DNA from: Chloroflexota bacterium
GTDB lineage: Bacteria > Chloroflexota > Anaerolineae > 4572-78 > J111
Assembly (NCBI GenBank): GCA_016860845.1
Contig: BOKF01000014.1
Location: 124,001 to 188,000 of the forward strand
Direction: 5' to 3'
Length of the DNA: 64,000 bases
This document shows, piece after piece, positions 18,893-26,787 of this stretch (its first letter is position 1; each line of letters opens with the position of its first letter). The notes beneath the pieces were generated by a model. The model ran no database searches. It was not told the DNA's origin and saw only the letters and a program-made list of their open reading frames with translations. A program made the translations under genes and the position numbers.

Positions 18893-20122
18893 CTAGTTGG
18901 GCAGTGGAATGCGCGACACGGTAAACGGCAACTGCGGCGTGCCTTCTCGATTGTTAAATTGGGAGTTGGCAACTAACAGCGAGTCGTCGGCCTGGGCGAT
19001 GGTGGTGGGGAAGATAAAGGACGGATCGGTGAAGGCGGCTCCAGCCGTGCCCGTGCTAAAATCCTCAGACATCGTGACGGGCACAATCTCCCCAAAACTG
19101 TTGCGGGTGACATAGAGGGTGTTGCCAATCAGCAAAATGCCGTCGCCGGCGGTCAGCTCGGCCCCGCCGGTATCAACCTGGATGATCTCCTGGCTGCCCG
19201 TGTCAATCCGGAACAAGTTACCGGTGGGAGAGTGAATCGTCAGCAGGTAGCGGCCATCGGGAGTAGCGGCGATACCGTTCAAATTGAAACCCTCACTGTA
19301 CTGAATGGGGGTGCCGCTGAAATCGAGCCACGCTTCGGCTTCTCCGCCTTCCGTGCCGCTGATCTTGAAGAGGACAGGCCGGAACGAGTCGGTGAAATAG
19401 GCGGAGCCATCGGGAGTTAGGGCCAGATCGTTGATAAAGGTCTGCTCGACTTCGGGCGTGGTGTAACTGGCGACGAGGCTGCTATCGGCAGTGTTATAGA
19501 CAAACATCTGGCCCGTCCCACCGCCGGCGACCCACAGATTGCCGTTGCTGTCAACCTTCGTGCCGATGGCTGTCGTGCGGCCATCGGCGCCGCCCTCGGA
19601 GAAAATACGCACCTCGCCGCTGGCTAAATCTCCTTCATAGAGTGTCCCATCGGTGGTGCTGCCGACATAGAACTTGCCGGTGGCCGGGTTATAGGACACG
19701 CCTTCAGGAAAGACAGTCTCGCCGGGCAGGGCAAAGCTGGCCGGCAGCGAAGAGTCAACCGCTTCGGCTGTTTCGGCGGCAGGCGTTTCCGCGGCTGCCG
19801 GCGCCTCCGCCGACGCGGTCTCACCTGCGGGCGCGCTGGGAATCCACAACTTCTGCCCAACTTCGATGACATCGGGATTGTTAATTACCGCAAAGCTGTT
19901 ATCCTCCGCAGCCTTGGCGTTGGTTGCCTCGACGATGGTGGGATAAGCCATGACATCGCCGTAAAATTTCTCGGCCAGTCTGCTTAACCAATCGTTGGCC
20001 TGCACCACATACTCCTGGCCCTCCTGTTCGGTCTGGGCGGGGGGTGCAGCCTGGGCCATGCTCCGCGCGCCGGTCAGCAGGATGGCTGCCAGGATAACCA
20101 CAATCAGGGTTCTGGATTTCAT
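18893..20122 (-). CDS. secreted LysM plus SMP-30/ScyD-like beta-propeller protein
   Basis: 409 aa. A signal peptide (MKSRTLIVVILAAILLTGARSMAQA) leads to a LysM-like domain (about 35-95: YVVQANDWLSRLAEKFYGD...VGQKLWIPS), then an Ala/Glu/Pro linker, then a six-bladed propeller-like domain with SMP-30/ScyD character (FPEGVSYNPATGKFYVGST, DSNGNLWVAGGG, NDLALTPDGSAYFTDS, GIAATPDGRYLLTIHS). Likely exported and held at the cell wall by LysM; enzyme activity unknown. The ATG at 20122 has AAAGGAAAG upstream and starts the signal peptide; the frame's longer start at 20245 lacks support. Confidence 0.85.
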   Translation of the reverse strand: MKSRTLIVVILAAILLTGARSMAQAAPPAQTEQEGQEYVVQANDWLSRLAEKFYGDVMAYPTIVEATNAKAAEDNSFAVINNPDVIEVGQKLWIPSAPAGETASAEAPAAAETPAAETAEAVDSSLPASFALPGETVFPEGVSYNPATGKFYVGSTTDGTLYEGDLASGEVRIFSEGGADGRTTAIGTKVDSNGNLWVAGGGTGQMFVYNTADSSLVASYTTPEVEQTFINDLALTPDGSAYFTDSFRPVLFKISGTEGGEAEAWLDFSGTPIQYSEGFNLNGIAATPDGRYLLTIHSPTGNLFRIDTGSQEIIQVDTGGAELTAGDGILLIGNTLYVTRNSFGEIVPVTMSEDFSTGTAGAAFTDPSFIFPTTIAQADDSLLVANSQFNNREGTPQLPFTVSRIPLPN

Positions 20123-20406
20123 CTTCTTTCCTTTCTCTAAAAAGAACGGCTTAATGGGGAAAACAGTTGTGGTTCTATGGTAACATTTCGTTGGGGGCGC
20201 TTCAATACTCAGGTTAGTGATATTTAAGCTAAAACTATCGCCCATGTGGGTGAGTTATGGGCAAAGAAAACCTCCTGTCGAGCTGGTATGGATCTTTCCT
20301 TTTCCCATTCTTTCAAAACCTGACATTGGTAAGTTCTTCCGACTTTTCCCAAAGTCTTTTTCTCAAGGCTGGATCGTAGGCTCTTTTTTGAGCCTTTGAT
20401 ATAAAA

Positions 20407-20976
20407 TTAAGCTTGCAGCGCCCGGCAGCTTGCTTCGGCAATTTCATCTAACATGGCTTCGTCAAGCTGGATAATCCCGGCGATTTGTAACTTGGCCAGC
20501 GATTTGGCCACATCAACGGTTAAGGCATAGATGACATCAAAGGGTAGATCTTTGATCAACCCTTTTTCGATATCCGCGCGGATGGCCCCAATCAGCGGTG
20601 CGAGATTTTCATCCGCTTCGATGCTTTGAGTGTAGTGAGCATACGCCGAATTCTTGTACTGCTCCATAAATAAAGCGTGCTTGGGCTGAGCCACAAAATA
20701 ATGGAAGGTGCTGAGCCAGATTCGTTTGAGCCGTTCGCACCACTCCTGGGAGAGGGGATCATCGGCCAATAATGCCTCAGTATATTGGCGCAAAATGAGC
20801 TGATAGAGCGAATGGATAATATCGTTTTTGCTGTCGAAATAGTGGTAGATAATGCCGGGGCTTGACTTGGCCTGCCGGGCAATAAGGGCAATCGTCGTAT
20901 TGAGCAGCCCGTGTTCGGGGATAAGCTCAAGGGTGGCTTGCAGGATAACAGTTCGCCGGTCAGTTACGGTAGTCAT
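20407..20976 (-). CDS. TetR family transcriptional regulator
   Basis: 189 aa. The N-terminal helix-turn-helix is clear: RRTVILQATLELIPEHGLLN, then TTIALIARQAKSSPGIIYHY, then FDSKNDI. The remaining 130 residues form the ligand/dimer domain, and the ligand is unknown. It is divergent from the SDR gene at 21126. The shared 149-bp gap holds an imperfect palindrome, so the likely arrangement is self-repression and control of the SDR. Confidence 0.9.
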   Translation of the reverse strand: MTTVTDRRTVILQATLELIPEHGLLNTTIALIARQAKSSPGIIYHYFDSKNDIIHSLYQLILRQYTEALLADDPLSQEWCERLKRIWLSTFHYFVAQPKHALFMEQYKNSAYAHYTQSIEADENLAPLIGAIRADIEKGLIKDLPFDVIYALTVDVAKSLAKLQIAGIIQLDEAMLDEIAEASCRALQA

Positions 20977-20991
20977 TATGAATAATAGATT

Positions 20992-21003
20992 GAACGCTCA
21001 TTC
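20992..21003. promoter_or_regulatory. possible TetR operator
   Basis: GAACGCTCATTC is an imperfect dyad (GAA-G....C-TTC) 16 nt upstream of the TetR start and 120 nt before the SDR start. Its TGAATGAnCGTTCA-like shape resembles sites bound by several TetR-family regulators. Assignment rests on position and symmetry only. Confidence 0.35.
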
Positions 21004-21125
21004 TAGTGGGAAGAACTATATCACACTTTATTTCGGTTGTCAACAGTTTTTCGAGAAGGACTTCGCTAAAAAAGCAAAGGTGGGCCATAATGGTCAGGAT
21101 AAAGCTAACGAAAGGAGATTATGTG

Positions 21126-21956
21126 ATGAATGTTGACTTGAGCGGCAGAGTGGCCGTTGTTACCGGTGCGAGCCGAGGTGTTGGGCAGCATATTGCTGAA
21201 ACCCTGGCGACTTTTGGCGCTCGCCTGGCCCTGGCGGCCCGCAGTGAGGGGGCGCTACGCCGGTTAGAGGAACAGCTCAGAGCCAAGGGGCTTGAGGCCG
21301 TGGCCTTCCCCACCGATATCAGCCAGCCGCAAGAGATAGAGCGGCTCAAGCAAGCGGTGACCACTCAACTCGGCCCCCCCACCATCCTGGTCAATGCGGC
21401 CGGGGTGTTTGGTCCCTTCCAGTTTATCAAGGACAGCGATCCGGTAGAGTGGGTGGAGACGCTGATGATCAACACGGTTGCCCCCTATCTTACCTGTCGA
21501 GCTTTGGTGGGCGAGATGATTGCGCAAGGGTGGGGCCGGATCGTCAATGTGACTTCGGCTGCGGCTCTCCATCCGCCTGGCCCGCTTAACAGCGCCTATG
21601 CCACCAGTAAGGCCGCCCTCAATCAGTTCACCCGCCACCTGGCGGCCGAATTAGGGGGAACTGGGGTAACGGCCAACGTCATTCATCCCGGGGATGTCAA
21701 AACCGAAATGTGGGCCGACATCCGTGATAAAGCCAGCCGCCTGGGGCCGGCGGGAGTCGCCTACCAGACCTGGGTGGCCTGGGTCGAAGAGACCGGCGGT
21801 GACCCACCGACCAAAGCCGCCGAGTTAGTGGCGCGGCTCATGAGTGACGAGGCGGCCGGCGTCAACGGGCAGTTTTTGTGGATTGAGGATGGTCTCCAGG
21901 CCCCGCTGCCAAGTTGGGGAGAACCGGTCAGCAACCTGCCCTGGCTGAAGCGTTAA
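21126..21956 (+). CDS. SDR family oxidoreductase
   Basis: 276-aa NAD(P)-dependent short-chain dehydrogenase with an intact active site. Seen: VVTGASRGVGQHIAETLA (cofactor loop), NAAGVFGP, VNVTSAAALHPP with the catalytic Ser, YATSK (Tyr and Lys), and VIHPGDVKTEM. ATG 21126 is preceded by AAAGGAG at a slightly short distance; an out-of-frame ATG sits at 21121. Divergent from tetR and likely its target. Substrate cannot be predicted. Its stop is 2 bp from the convergent vapC-type gene. Confidence 0.92.
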   Translation: MNVDLSGRVAVVTGASRGVGQHIAETLATFGARLALAARSEGALRRLEEQLRAKGLEAVAFPTDISQPQEIERLKQAVTTQLGPPTILVNAAGVFGPFQFIKDSDPVEWVETLMINTVAPYLTCRALVGEMIAQGWGRIVNVTSAAALHPPGPLNSAYATSKAALNQFTRHLAAELGGTGVTANVIHPGDVKTEMWADIRDKASRLGPAGVAYQTWVAWVEETGGDPPTKAAELVARLMSDEAAGVNGQFLWIEDGLQAPLPSWGEPVSNLPWLKR

Positions 21957-21958
21957 AA

Positions 21959-22396
21959 TTATAGACCTTCGCTTAATGCTTCGGTGGGCGTGCGAGTGAT
22001 GAGGGCGCTGGAAACCCGGTCGTGCTGCTCCCGATCCAGCGTAATCAAAGTGCTGCCAAAGCGTAAAGCAACGGCGGTATAGACCGCATCGCTGCCCCGG
22101 AGACTGTGTTGAGCCGCCACATCGCTGGCTTGTTGGGCCAAACTATGATCCAGCGGCACTAAAACCAGGTGAGGGAGTCGACTCAGCGCCGCGACAAAGC
22201 GGCGGGCCAGGCTTTCATCACCCCGGCCCCGCCTGATGGCGGCAGACACTTCGGGCAAGACCAGGGTAGGGGCAATGATTGGAATGGCTTGATCACGTAA
22301 GTGAGCCAACAAGCGGTGGCTCTCGGCGTGGCCGGCTTCAGCCGGATTAAACGCATTGATAAAGACACTGGCATCTATGGCATAGGTTTTGGCCAT
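21959..22396 (-). CDS. PIN-domain ribonuclease toxin (VapC type)
   Basis: 145 aa. A PIN fold with the acidic residues expected for Mg-dependent RNA cleavage: YAIDASVFINAF (first Asp), PTLVLPEVSAAIRR (Glu), LRGSDAVYTAVAL (Asp) and TLDREQHDR (Asp). It follows the Phd-like antitoxin gene with a 13-nt gap and the same orientation, the usual antitoxin-toxin order. The target RNA is not predictable. Confidence 0.9.
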   Translation of the reverse strand: MAKTYAIDASVFINAFNPAEAGHAESHRLLAHLRDQAIPIIAPTLVLPEVSAAIRRGRGDESLARRFVAALSRLPHLVLVPLDHSLAQQASDVAAQHSLRGSDAVYTAVALRFGSTLITLDREQHDRVSSALITRTPTEALSEGL

Positions 22397-22409
22397 GACT
22401 TATCCGCAC

Positions 22410-22676
22410 CTAACGGCGCATGGTCTCGAGGATTTCCGCGCCGGTCTGGTCGCTCTGCCAGCCCTGCCCGATTTCCCGGCCCAACTGGGTGAGTTCTTCC
22501 CACGGGTCGGCGGCGGCTTGGAGGAGCCGTTCCTCCAATTCCGGTTCCTCCAGGGGTAATAACAAACCGACAGCCCGTCCCCGGTAGGTCACCACGTAGC
22601 GCGCCCGCTGATCCCGCAGTTTGCGGATGATTTCAGAGGCATGCGCTTTCAGCTCTCGTACGCCAATTTCAGGCAT
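22410..22676 (-). CDS. Phd/YefM-type antitoxin
   Basis: 88 aa. The N-terminal DNA-binding part has the standard IGVRELKAHASEIIRKLRD...YVVTYRGRAVGLLLPL. The acidic C-terminal tail (ELEERLLQAAADPWEEL) should wrap the PIN toxin. ATG 22676 has GGAG five bases upstream; a GTG at 22682 is less well placed. The pair is autoregulated if the palindrome over its promoter is the operator. Confidence 0.9.
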   Translation of the reverse strand: MPEIGVRELKAHASEIIRKLRDQRARYVVTYRGRAVGLLLPLEEPELEERLLQAAADPWEELTQLGREIGQGWQSDQTGAEILETMRR

Positions 22677-22695
22677 AAGCACTCCAACTCATAAA

Positions 22696-22723
22696 ATGTA
22701 GTCTTCAATGTGACTACATTATA
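22696..22723 (-). promoter_or_regulatory. toxin-antitoxin promoter with overlapping palindromic operator
   Basis: ATGTAGTC (22696-22703) and GACTACAT (22712-22719) form a perfect 8-bp inverted repeat with an 8-bp spacer. Its upstream arm overlaps the minus-strand -10 box TATAAT (22723-22718). The -35 region (about 22741-22746) is weak. Repressor binding here would block RNA polymerase, as expected for a Phd-type autoregulated pair. Confidence 0.65.
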
Positions 22724-22778
22724 CCATTAATCTCCCAGAGAATCTAATCTGAAATTTAAATTCAAGGCTGATATGAAA

Positions 22779-22940
22779 AGCCCGTTCGAAACGGGCTGGC
22801 TCATCCGCTGAGCCGGCTTCGAGGCGATTGGGGGGAGCATAACGCAGAGTTTCACAGAGAAGACGCAGAGGGTCACAGAGAATAGCTTATTTTCCTCTGT
22901 GAGCCAGCGCTGGCCTCTCGCTGGAGCGCCTCGAATTGAC
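22779..22940. repeat. cluster of short hairpins between accessory genes
   Basis: Consecutive small inverted repeats: AGCCCGTTTCGAACGGGCT-like (22785-22803), GGCTCATCC/GCTGAGCC, then CGCAGAG/CACAGAG units and CACAGAG...CTCTGTG. The CACAGAG/GCAGAG units resemble those downstream of the response regulator at 55151. Non-coding; it may also end transcription of the TPR gene to the right. Confidence 0.45.
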
Positions 22941-22946
22941 TCCCAT

Positions 22947-25212
22947 TTATGAGCTTGAACCAAGCGATTTTTTATATCTCTCAGCTCGGACAGCATTATA
23001 AAAGTCTTTGAATTGAGCATTTGTTGCTGCAAGCCGTTGTAGCTCCTCCTGAATTCGCCAGTACTGTGCATATCGCAAGCTATCCAGTAATTTGGCCGCC
23101 GCTTGCACCATTTGTTCGTCATACTTTCCCTTGTTGTAGAGCGTACGGGCAAAAATAAACATGATAGCTGAATCTACAGTATCCTCAGGTAGAAAACTCA
23201 AGGCAAACTGGTTTGTACAGAGGAGAAGGAACTTGCCAAGTTTTACTCGGTTCAGTACTCGAAGCATTCTCGCAATACATAGAATGATGAGAACATATAT
23301 TTGGAAAGATGAGAAACTTACTGCATTGGCTGCTCGTGTTAGAATATATATGGTCCACTTGGTGCGTAAACTTGTAAATCCGTCAGGAATGTGATCCCAA
23401 AGGTGGGTGATTACCTCTGTATAGATACTCTCATTATGGAAGAGCAATTCTCTATGCTTTTCGAACTGTACAGGATCAGTATTCTCCTTCATATCTTGAA
23501 TTAAGGCTAGGAAGCCCTGGTAAGCATCGGTAACTGATTTATCCAATGCTAAAAATAACAGTTCACTATCGTCGTTAAATTGGAAGTTTCGTTGTTGGAT
23601 TGACCAGAAAATGAGGGCCGCGTTAATCGGGGTAAATTGATAATTCCACCGGAGCAGATTTAAGATCGCAGCAAAAGCATCATCCTGTGTAAGAACTTTC
23701 TTGTTTAAAGCAAGTTCTAGGATTGTTCTGGTATTAAATGTCCTGGTTTGCCCCCACTCACCACTCCCAACCAGCTTCCGAGAAGTAAGATCATCTGTCC
23801 AGATCGGGAAGTTCAACTGGTCGGCCACCACAAATGTTTCGGTAAAGGTCGAGTCAAGCGCCTTAAGATCTGGGTATTTGTCAGGATCTTCGATGATCGA
23901 AGCATGGGGGATGTAGCACCCTTTTATTGCCGCCTCAATTTTCTTTGTATCATTGAGGGTCGCCTGATAGAATTTTAACTCCCCAATATTTTGGTTTAAC
24001 AAGGCCACGGTTGGTGAGCTGACAAGAATAGTGCTAAATTTAGTGATGAGCAACGGGAAAGCCTTGGTCTCGAACAATATTTCGAGTGAGAGATAGTCAA
24101 TAATAATCGTTTCAAATTGACTTATGGCTTCGGTTCCAAAATCGTGCAAATTGTATGTTTTGCGCAAGTGATCGCAGGCTTGCTCATAATCAATTTGCCT
24201 CCATTTCCCACCCTGATAGAAGTAATCCAGTAATCGCTTGGTTGTTGTCACCTGACCCGGCAGTATTTGCTGGATACTAGAAAAAACGCGAGCATCATCT
24301 AGCAGGTACAGAGCATTGTGCTGGCTAGCCAAAAGAATGTCTTGTTCACGGAAAGGACGAATATCTTCCGCCTGCTGCTGACTGAGGATTAGCGAACTTT
24401 CCAACCATTCCGCTTGGCGTTGAATATTTGGGGTACGATAGACGATGTCGGATATGGCTTCCAAACGCTCCAACCGATGTGGAGGAACCAAATCGGTTAA
24501 GAAGACAATATCTTCTTGAATTTGATCAAAAATTCCCTGGGCCAGAAAAATTTTGTCAAAGAGTTTTGGAGGTAGATCTAAAAGGTCAAGGTAATACAAG
24601 GTACATAAGGCTGCATAATCTAACACGACCTCTTTGGCTTGAGCGGCGGTAATATAACTCTGCTGCTGCTCATCAAAATTACCTGATGCCGATAGAATTG
24701 GCCAGTCTTTATCATTACAGAATACATGCCAAGTAAAGGAAAATGGTCTATTTAGCAATTTAGCGGCCAACGCCAAGGGTAAGTTACCTTCCTGATAGAA
24801 CGATTTAATTTGTTGGTAATACTCTCTTGAAGAAGCGAAAATCTCTTTGGCTTCCTCGATGCCAACTATTTTCAATTGTTCGTATTCAGGGAAGCGAGTG
24901 GGAACATCTTGTAAAACCTGAGTAGCTTCCTCTTCATGACCACAAAAATGGGCAATCCGAAAGAAGAATAGATAGATGTTCGGATCATCTGGGGCAAGGT
25001 CTAAAGCCTGACGCGCATGTTTGTAAGCCTGTTCCAGATTTCCTTCGACCTTATATGCCTCAGCTAAAACCAGATGTGTAGAAAGATCATCTGGCTTTAG
25101 TATCAGGGCATGTTCCAAAGTCTGGATAGCATTGACACGTTCACCTCGTCTTTGAAAACAGCAGGCTAAGTTAAAAGTGGCCACAAAATCAGCAGGTTCG
25201 TGCTTTAGATAC
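22947..25212 (-). pseudogene. 5'-truncated TPR protein with a possible PIN-like segment
   Basis: The open frame runs leftward from the IS boundary for about 755 codons and begins in mid-repeat (EPADFVATFNLACCFQRRGE), so the true N-terminus is missing. Three TPRs come first (to about residue 120). A long region without clear homology follows, containing PHASIIEDPDKYPDLKALDS and VVADQLNFPIWTDDLTSRKL, which recalls PIN-like nuclease domains fused to TPRs in conflict systems. In the IS the frame hits a TGA at once, and no matching N-terminal coding sequence appears to its right, so insertion was probably joined by a deletion. AT-richer codon use than its neighbours suggests a foreign origin. Confidence 0.6.
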
Positions 25213-26777
25213 AATACTTTTCAAATAAGGTGATGAGGCAGCTTCTTGAGGTATACTTTTTGATTGACGAGATCAAAAAAGGAACCAAAGGAGAGCTACC
25301 CCATCGGCTACAGGTTACGCGAGATAGAAGCAGAAAGCAAGTTTAGCCAAGAATTGAGCCTGCCCATGATTGAAAGGATCGTTCCTGAAGCCACGGTCGC
25401 GGCGGTGCTGGCGGCCGAAGGGCGGTTCACGGAACGAGAGCGAAAGTTAAACTTGCTGGTCACGGTGCTGTTAGTGATTATGATGAACCTGTACACGGCC
25501 GATTCTATCGGTGCTGTGTTGGAAAAGATGGCTCAAGGCTTACGTTACATCTGGCCGGACCCGGATTATCAGGTTCCCAACGCCAGTGCGGTGAGCTATC
25601 GCCGGTATCAGGTAGGGGCCCGACCGGTGGTGGCCCTGTTTCATCAAGTCTGCCAGCCCTTAGCCGCGCCGGACACACCCGGAGCCTTCTTGTTTGGGCT
25701 GCGGCTAATGGCCCTCGATGGTACGACCGAAGATGTGGCCGATACCCCAGCCAATGTCGCGGCTTTTGGCCGGCACGAAAGTGAGCGCGGTCCGAGTGCC
25801 TTTCCCCAGGTCAAAGGGGTGTATCTGGTCGAGTGCGGGACGCACGCCATTATTGATGCTGGCTTCTGGCCGGTTAAGACCAGTGAACGGGTCGGCGGCT
25901 TTCGCTTGTTACGCTCAGTCACCGCCGGCATGCTGGTCATGTGGGATCGAGGTTTTCATGATTATGATATGTTTGCCCAGGCCCGGCAGCGCGGAGCACA
26001 CGTGCTCAGCCGCTTGCCAGCCCACATCAAGCCTCTGCGGCTGTGCACCTTAGCTGACGGCTCTTATCTGGCTTATCTACGGCCCAGTGACTATCAGCGC
26101 CGCAAAAAAGGTGAACGGCTCTTGGTCCGGGTTATTGAGTACACGATTACCGACCCGAACCTCCCCGGCTGGGGCGAAACCCATCGTCTGGTGACCACCC
26201 TACTCGACCCGGACGCCTATCCCATCCTGGACCTGATTTGTGCGTACCACGAACGCTGGGAAATTGAGATCACCATTGATGAAATTGATACCCATCAACG
26301 TTTACTGCCAGGTCCCTTACGCAGCCGCAAACCGGTCGGGGTCATCCAGGAGTTGTATGGCTTGTTAATCGCTCACTATATCGTCCGCGCTTGTATGTAC
26401 CAGGCCGCCCAGAAAGCTCAACTGGACCCCGACCGGCTTAGCTTTATCGGAGCGGTCCGGGTCTTGCAGCAGGCCGTGCCGGAATTTCAGATGACGGCCT
26501 CGGAGCAACTCCCCGCCTTGTACCAACGCTTGTTACGGGATATGGCCCGCAAACGCTTACCTCCACGTCGCTTGCGCTCTAATCCTCGCGTGGTTAAGCG
26601 TAAAATGTCTAACTTTAAGTTGAAACGGGCTGAACATCGGGCTTGGCCTCAACCCACCATTCGTTCTTTCCGCGAGGCTATTGAGGTCAAGTCTTGCTCA
26701 AACTTGAGTTTACCCATTACCCTTTGTCTATCTCAACCAATAATCAGCCGTGAACCGGCCCTTATTTGAAAAGTATT
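25213..26777 (+). mobile_element. IS4-type insertion sequence, 1565 bp
   Basis: Perfect 18-bp terminal inverted repeats: AATACTTTTCAAATAAGG (25213-25230) and CCTTATTTGAAAAGTATT (26760-26777). One transposase gene fills the interior. No target duplication is visible (left flank ends AGATAC, right flank begins GGGGCT). This agrees with a rearranged junction and with the missing N-terminus of the TPR gene on the left. Confidence 0.92.
25264..26769 (+). CDS. IS4 family transposase
   Basis: 501 aa with an RNase H-like DDE core. Seen: N-terminal IS4-type region (LPMIERIVPEATVAAVLAAE), first Asp in LMALDGTTEDVAD, second Asp in VMWDRGFHDYDMF, and the YREK-like block YHERWEIEITIDEID with the catalytic Glu. 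The start is TTG at 25264. The reading frame ends inside the right terminal repeat. No frameshift or stop is present, so the element may still be active. No other copy lies in the window. Confidence 0.93.
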   Translation: MTRSKKEPKESYPIGYRLREIEAESKFSQELSLPMIERIVPEATVAAVLAAEGRFTERERKLNLLVTVLLVIMMNLYTADSIGAVLEKMAQGLRYIWPDPDYQVPNASAVSYRRYQVGARPVVALFHQVCQPLAAPDTPGAFLFGLRLMALDGTTEDVADTPANVAAFGRHESERGPSAFPQVKGVYLVECGTHAIIDAGFWPVKTSERVGGFRLLRSVTAGMLVMWDRGFHDYDMFAQARQRGAHVLSRLPAHIKPLRLCTLADGSYLAYLRPSDYQRRKKGERLLVRVIEYTITDPNLPGWGETHRLVTTLLDPDAYPILDLICAYHERWEIEITIDEIDTHQRLLPGPLRSRKPVGVIQELYGLLIAHYIVRACMYQAAQKAQLDPDRLSFIGAVRVLQQAVPEFQMTASEQLPALYQRLLRDMARKRLPPRRLRSNPRVVKRKMSNFKLKRAEHRAWPQPTIRSFREAIEVKSCSNLSLPITLCLSQPIISREPALI

Positions 26778-26787
26778 GGGGCTAAAA

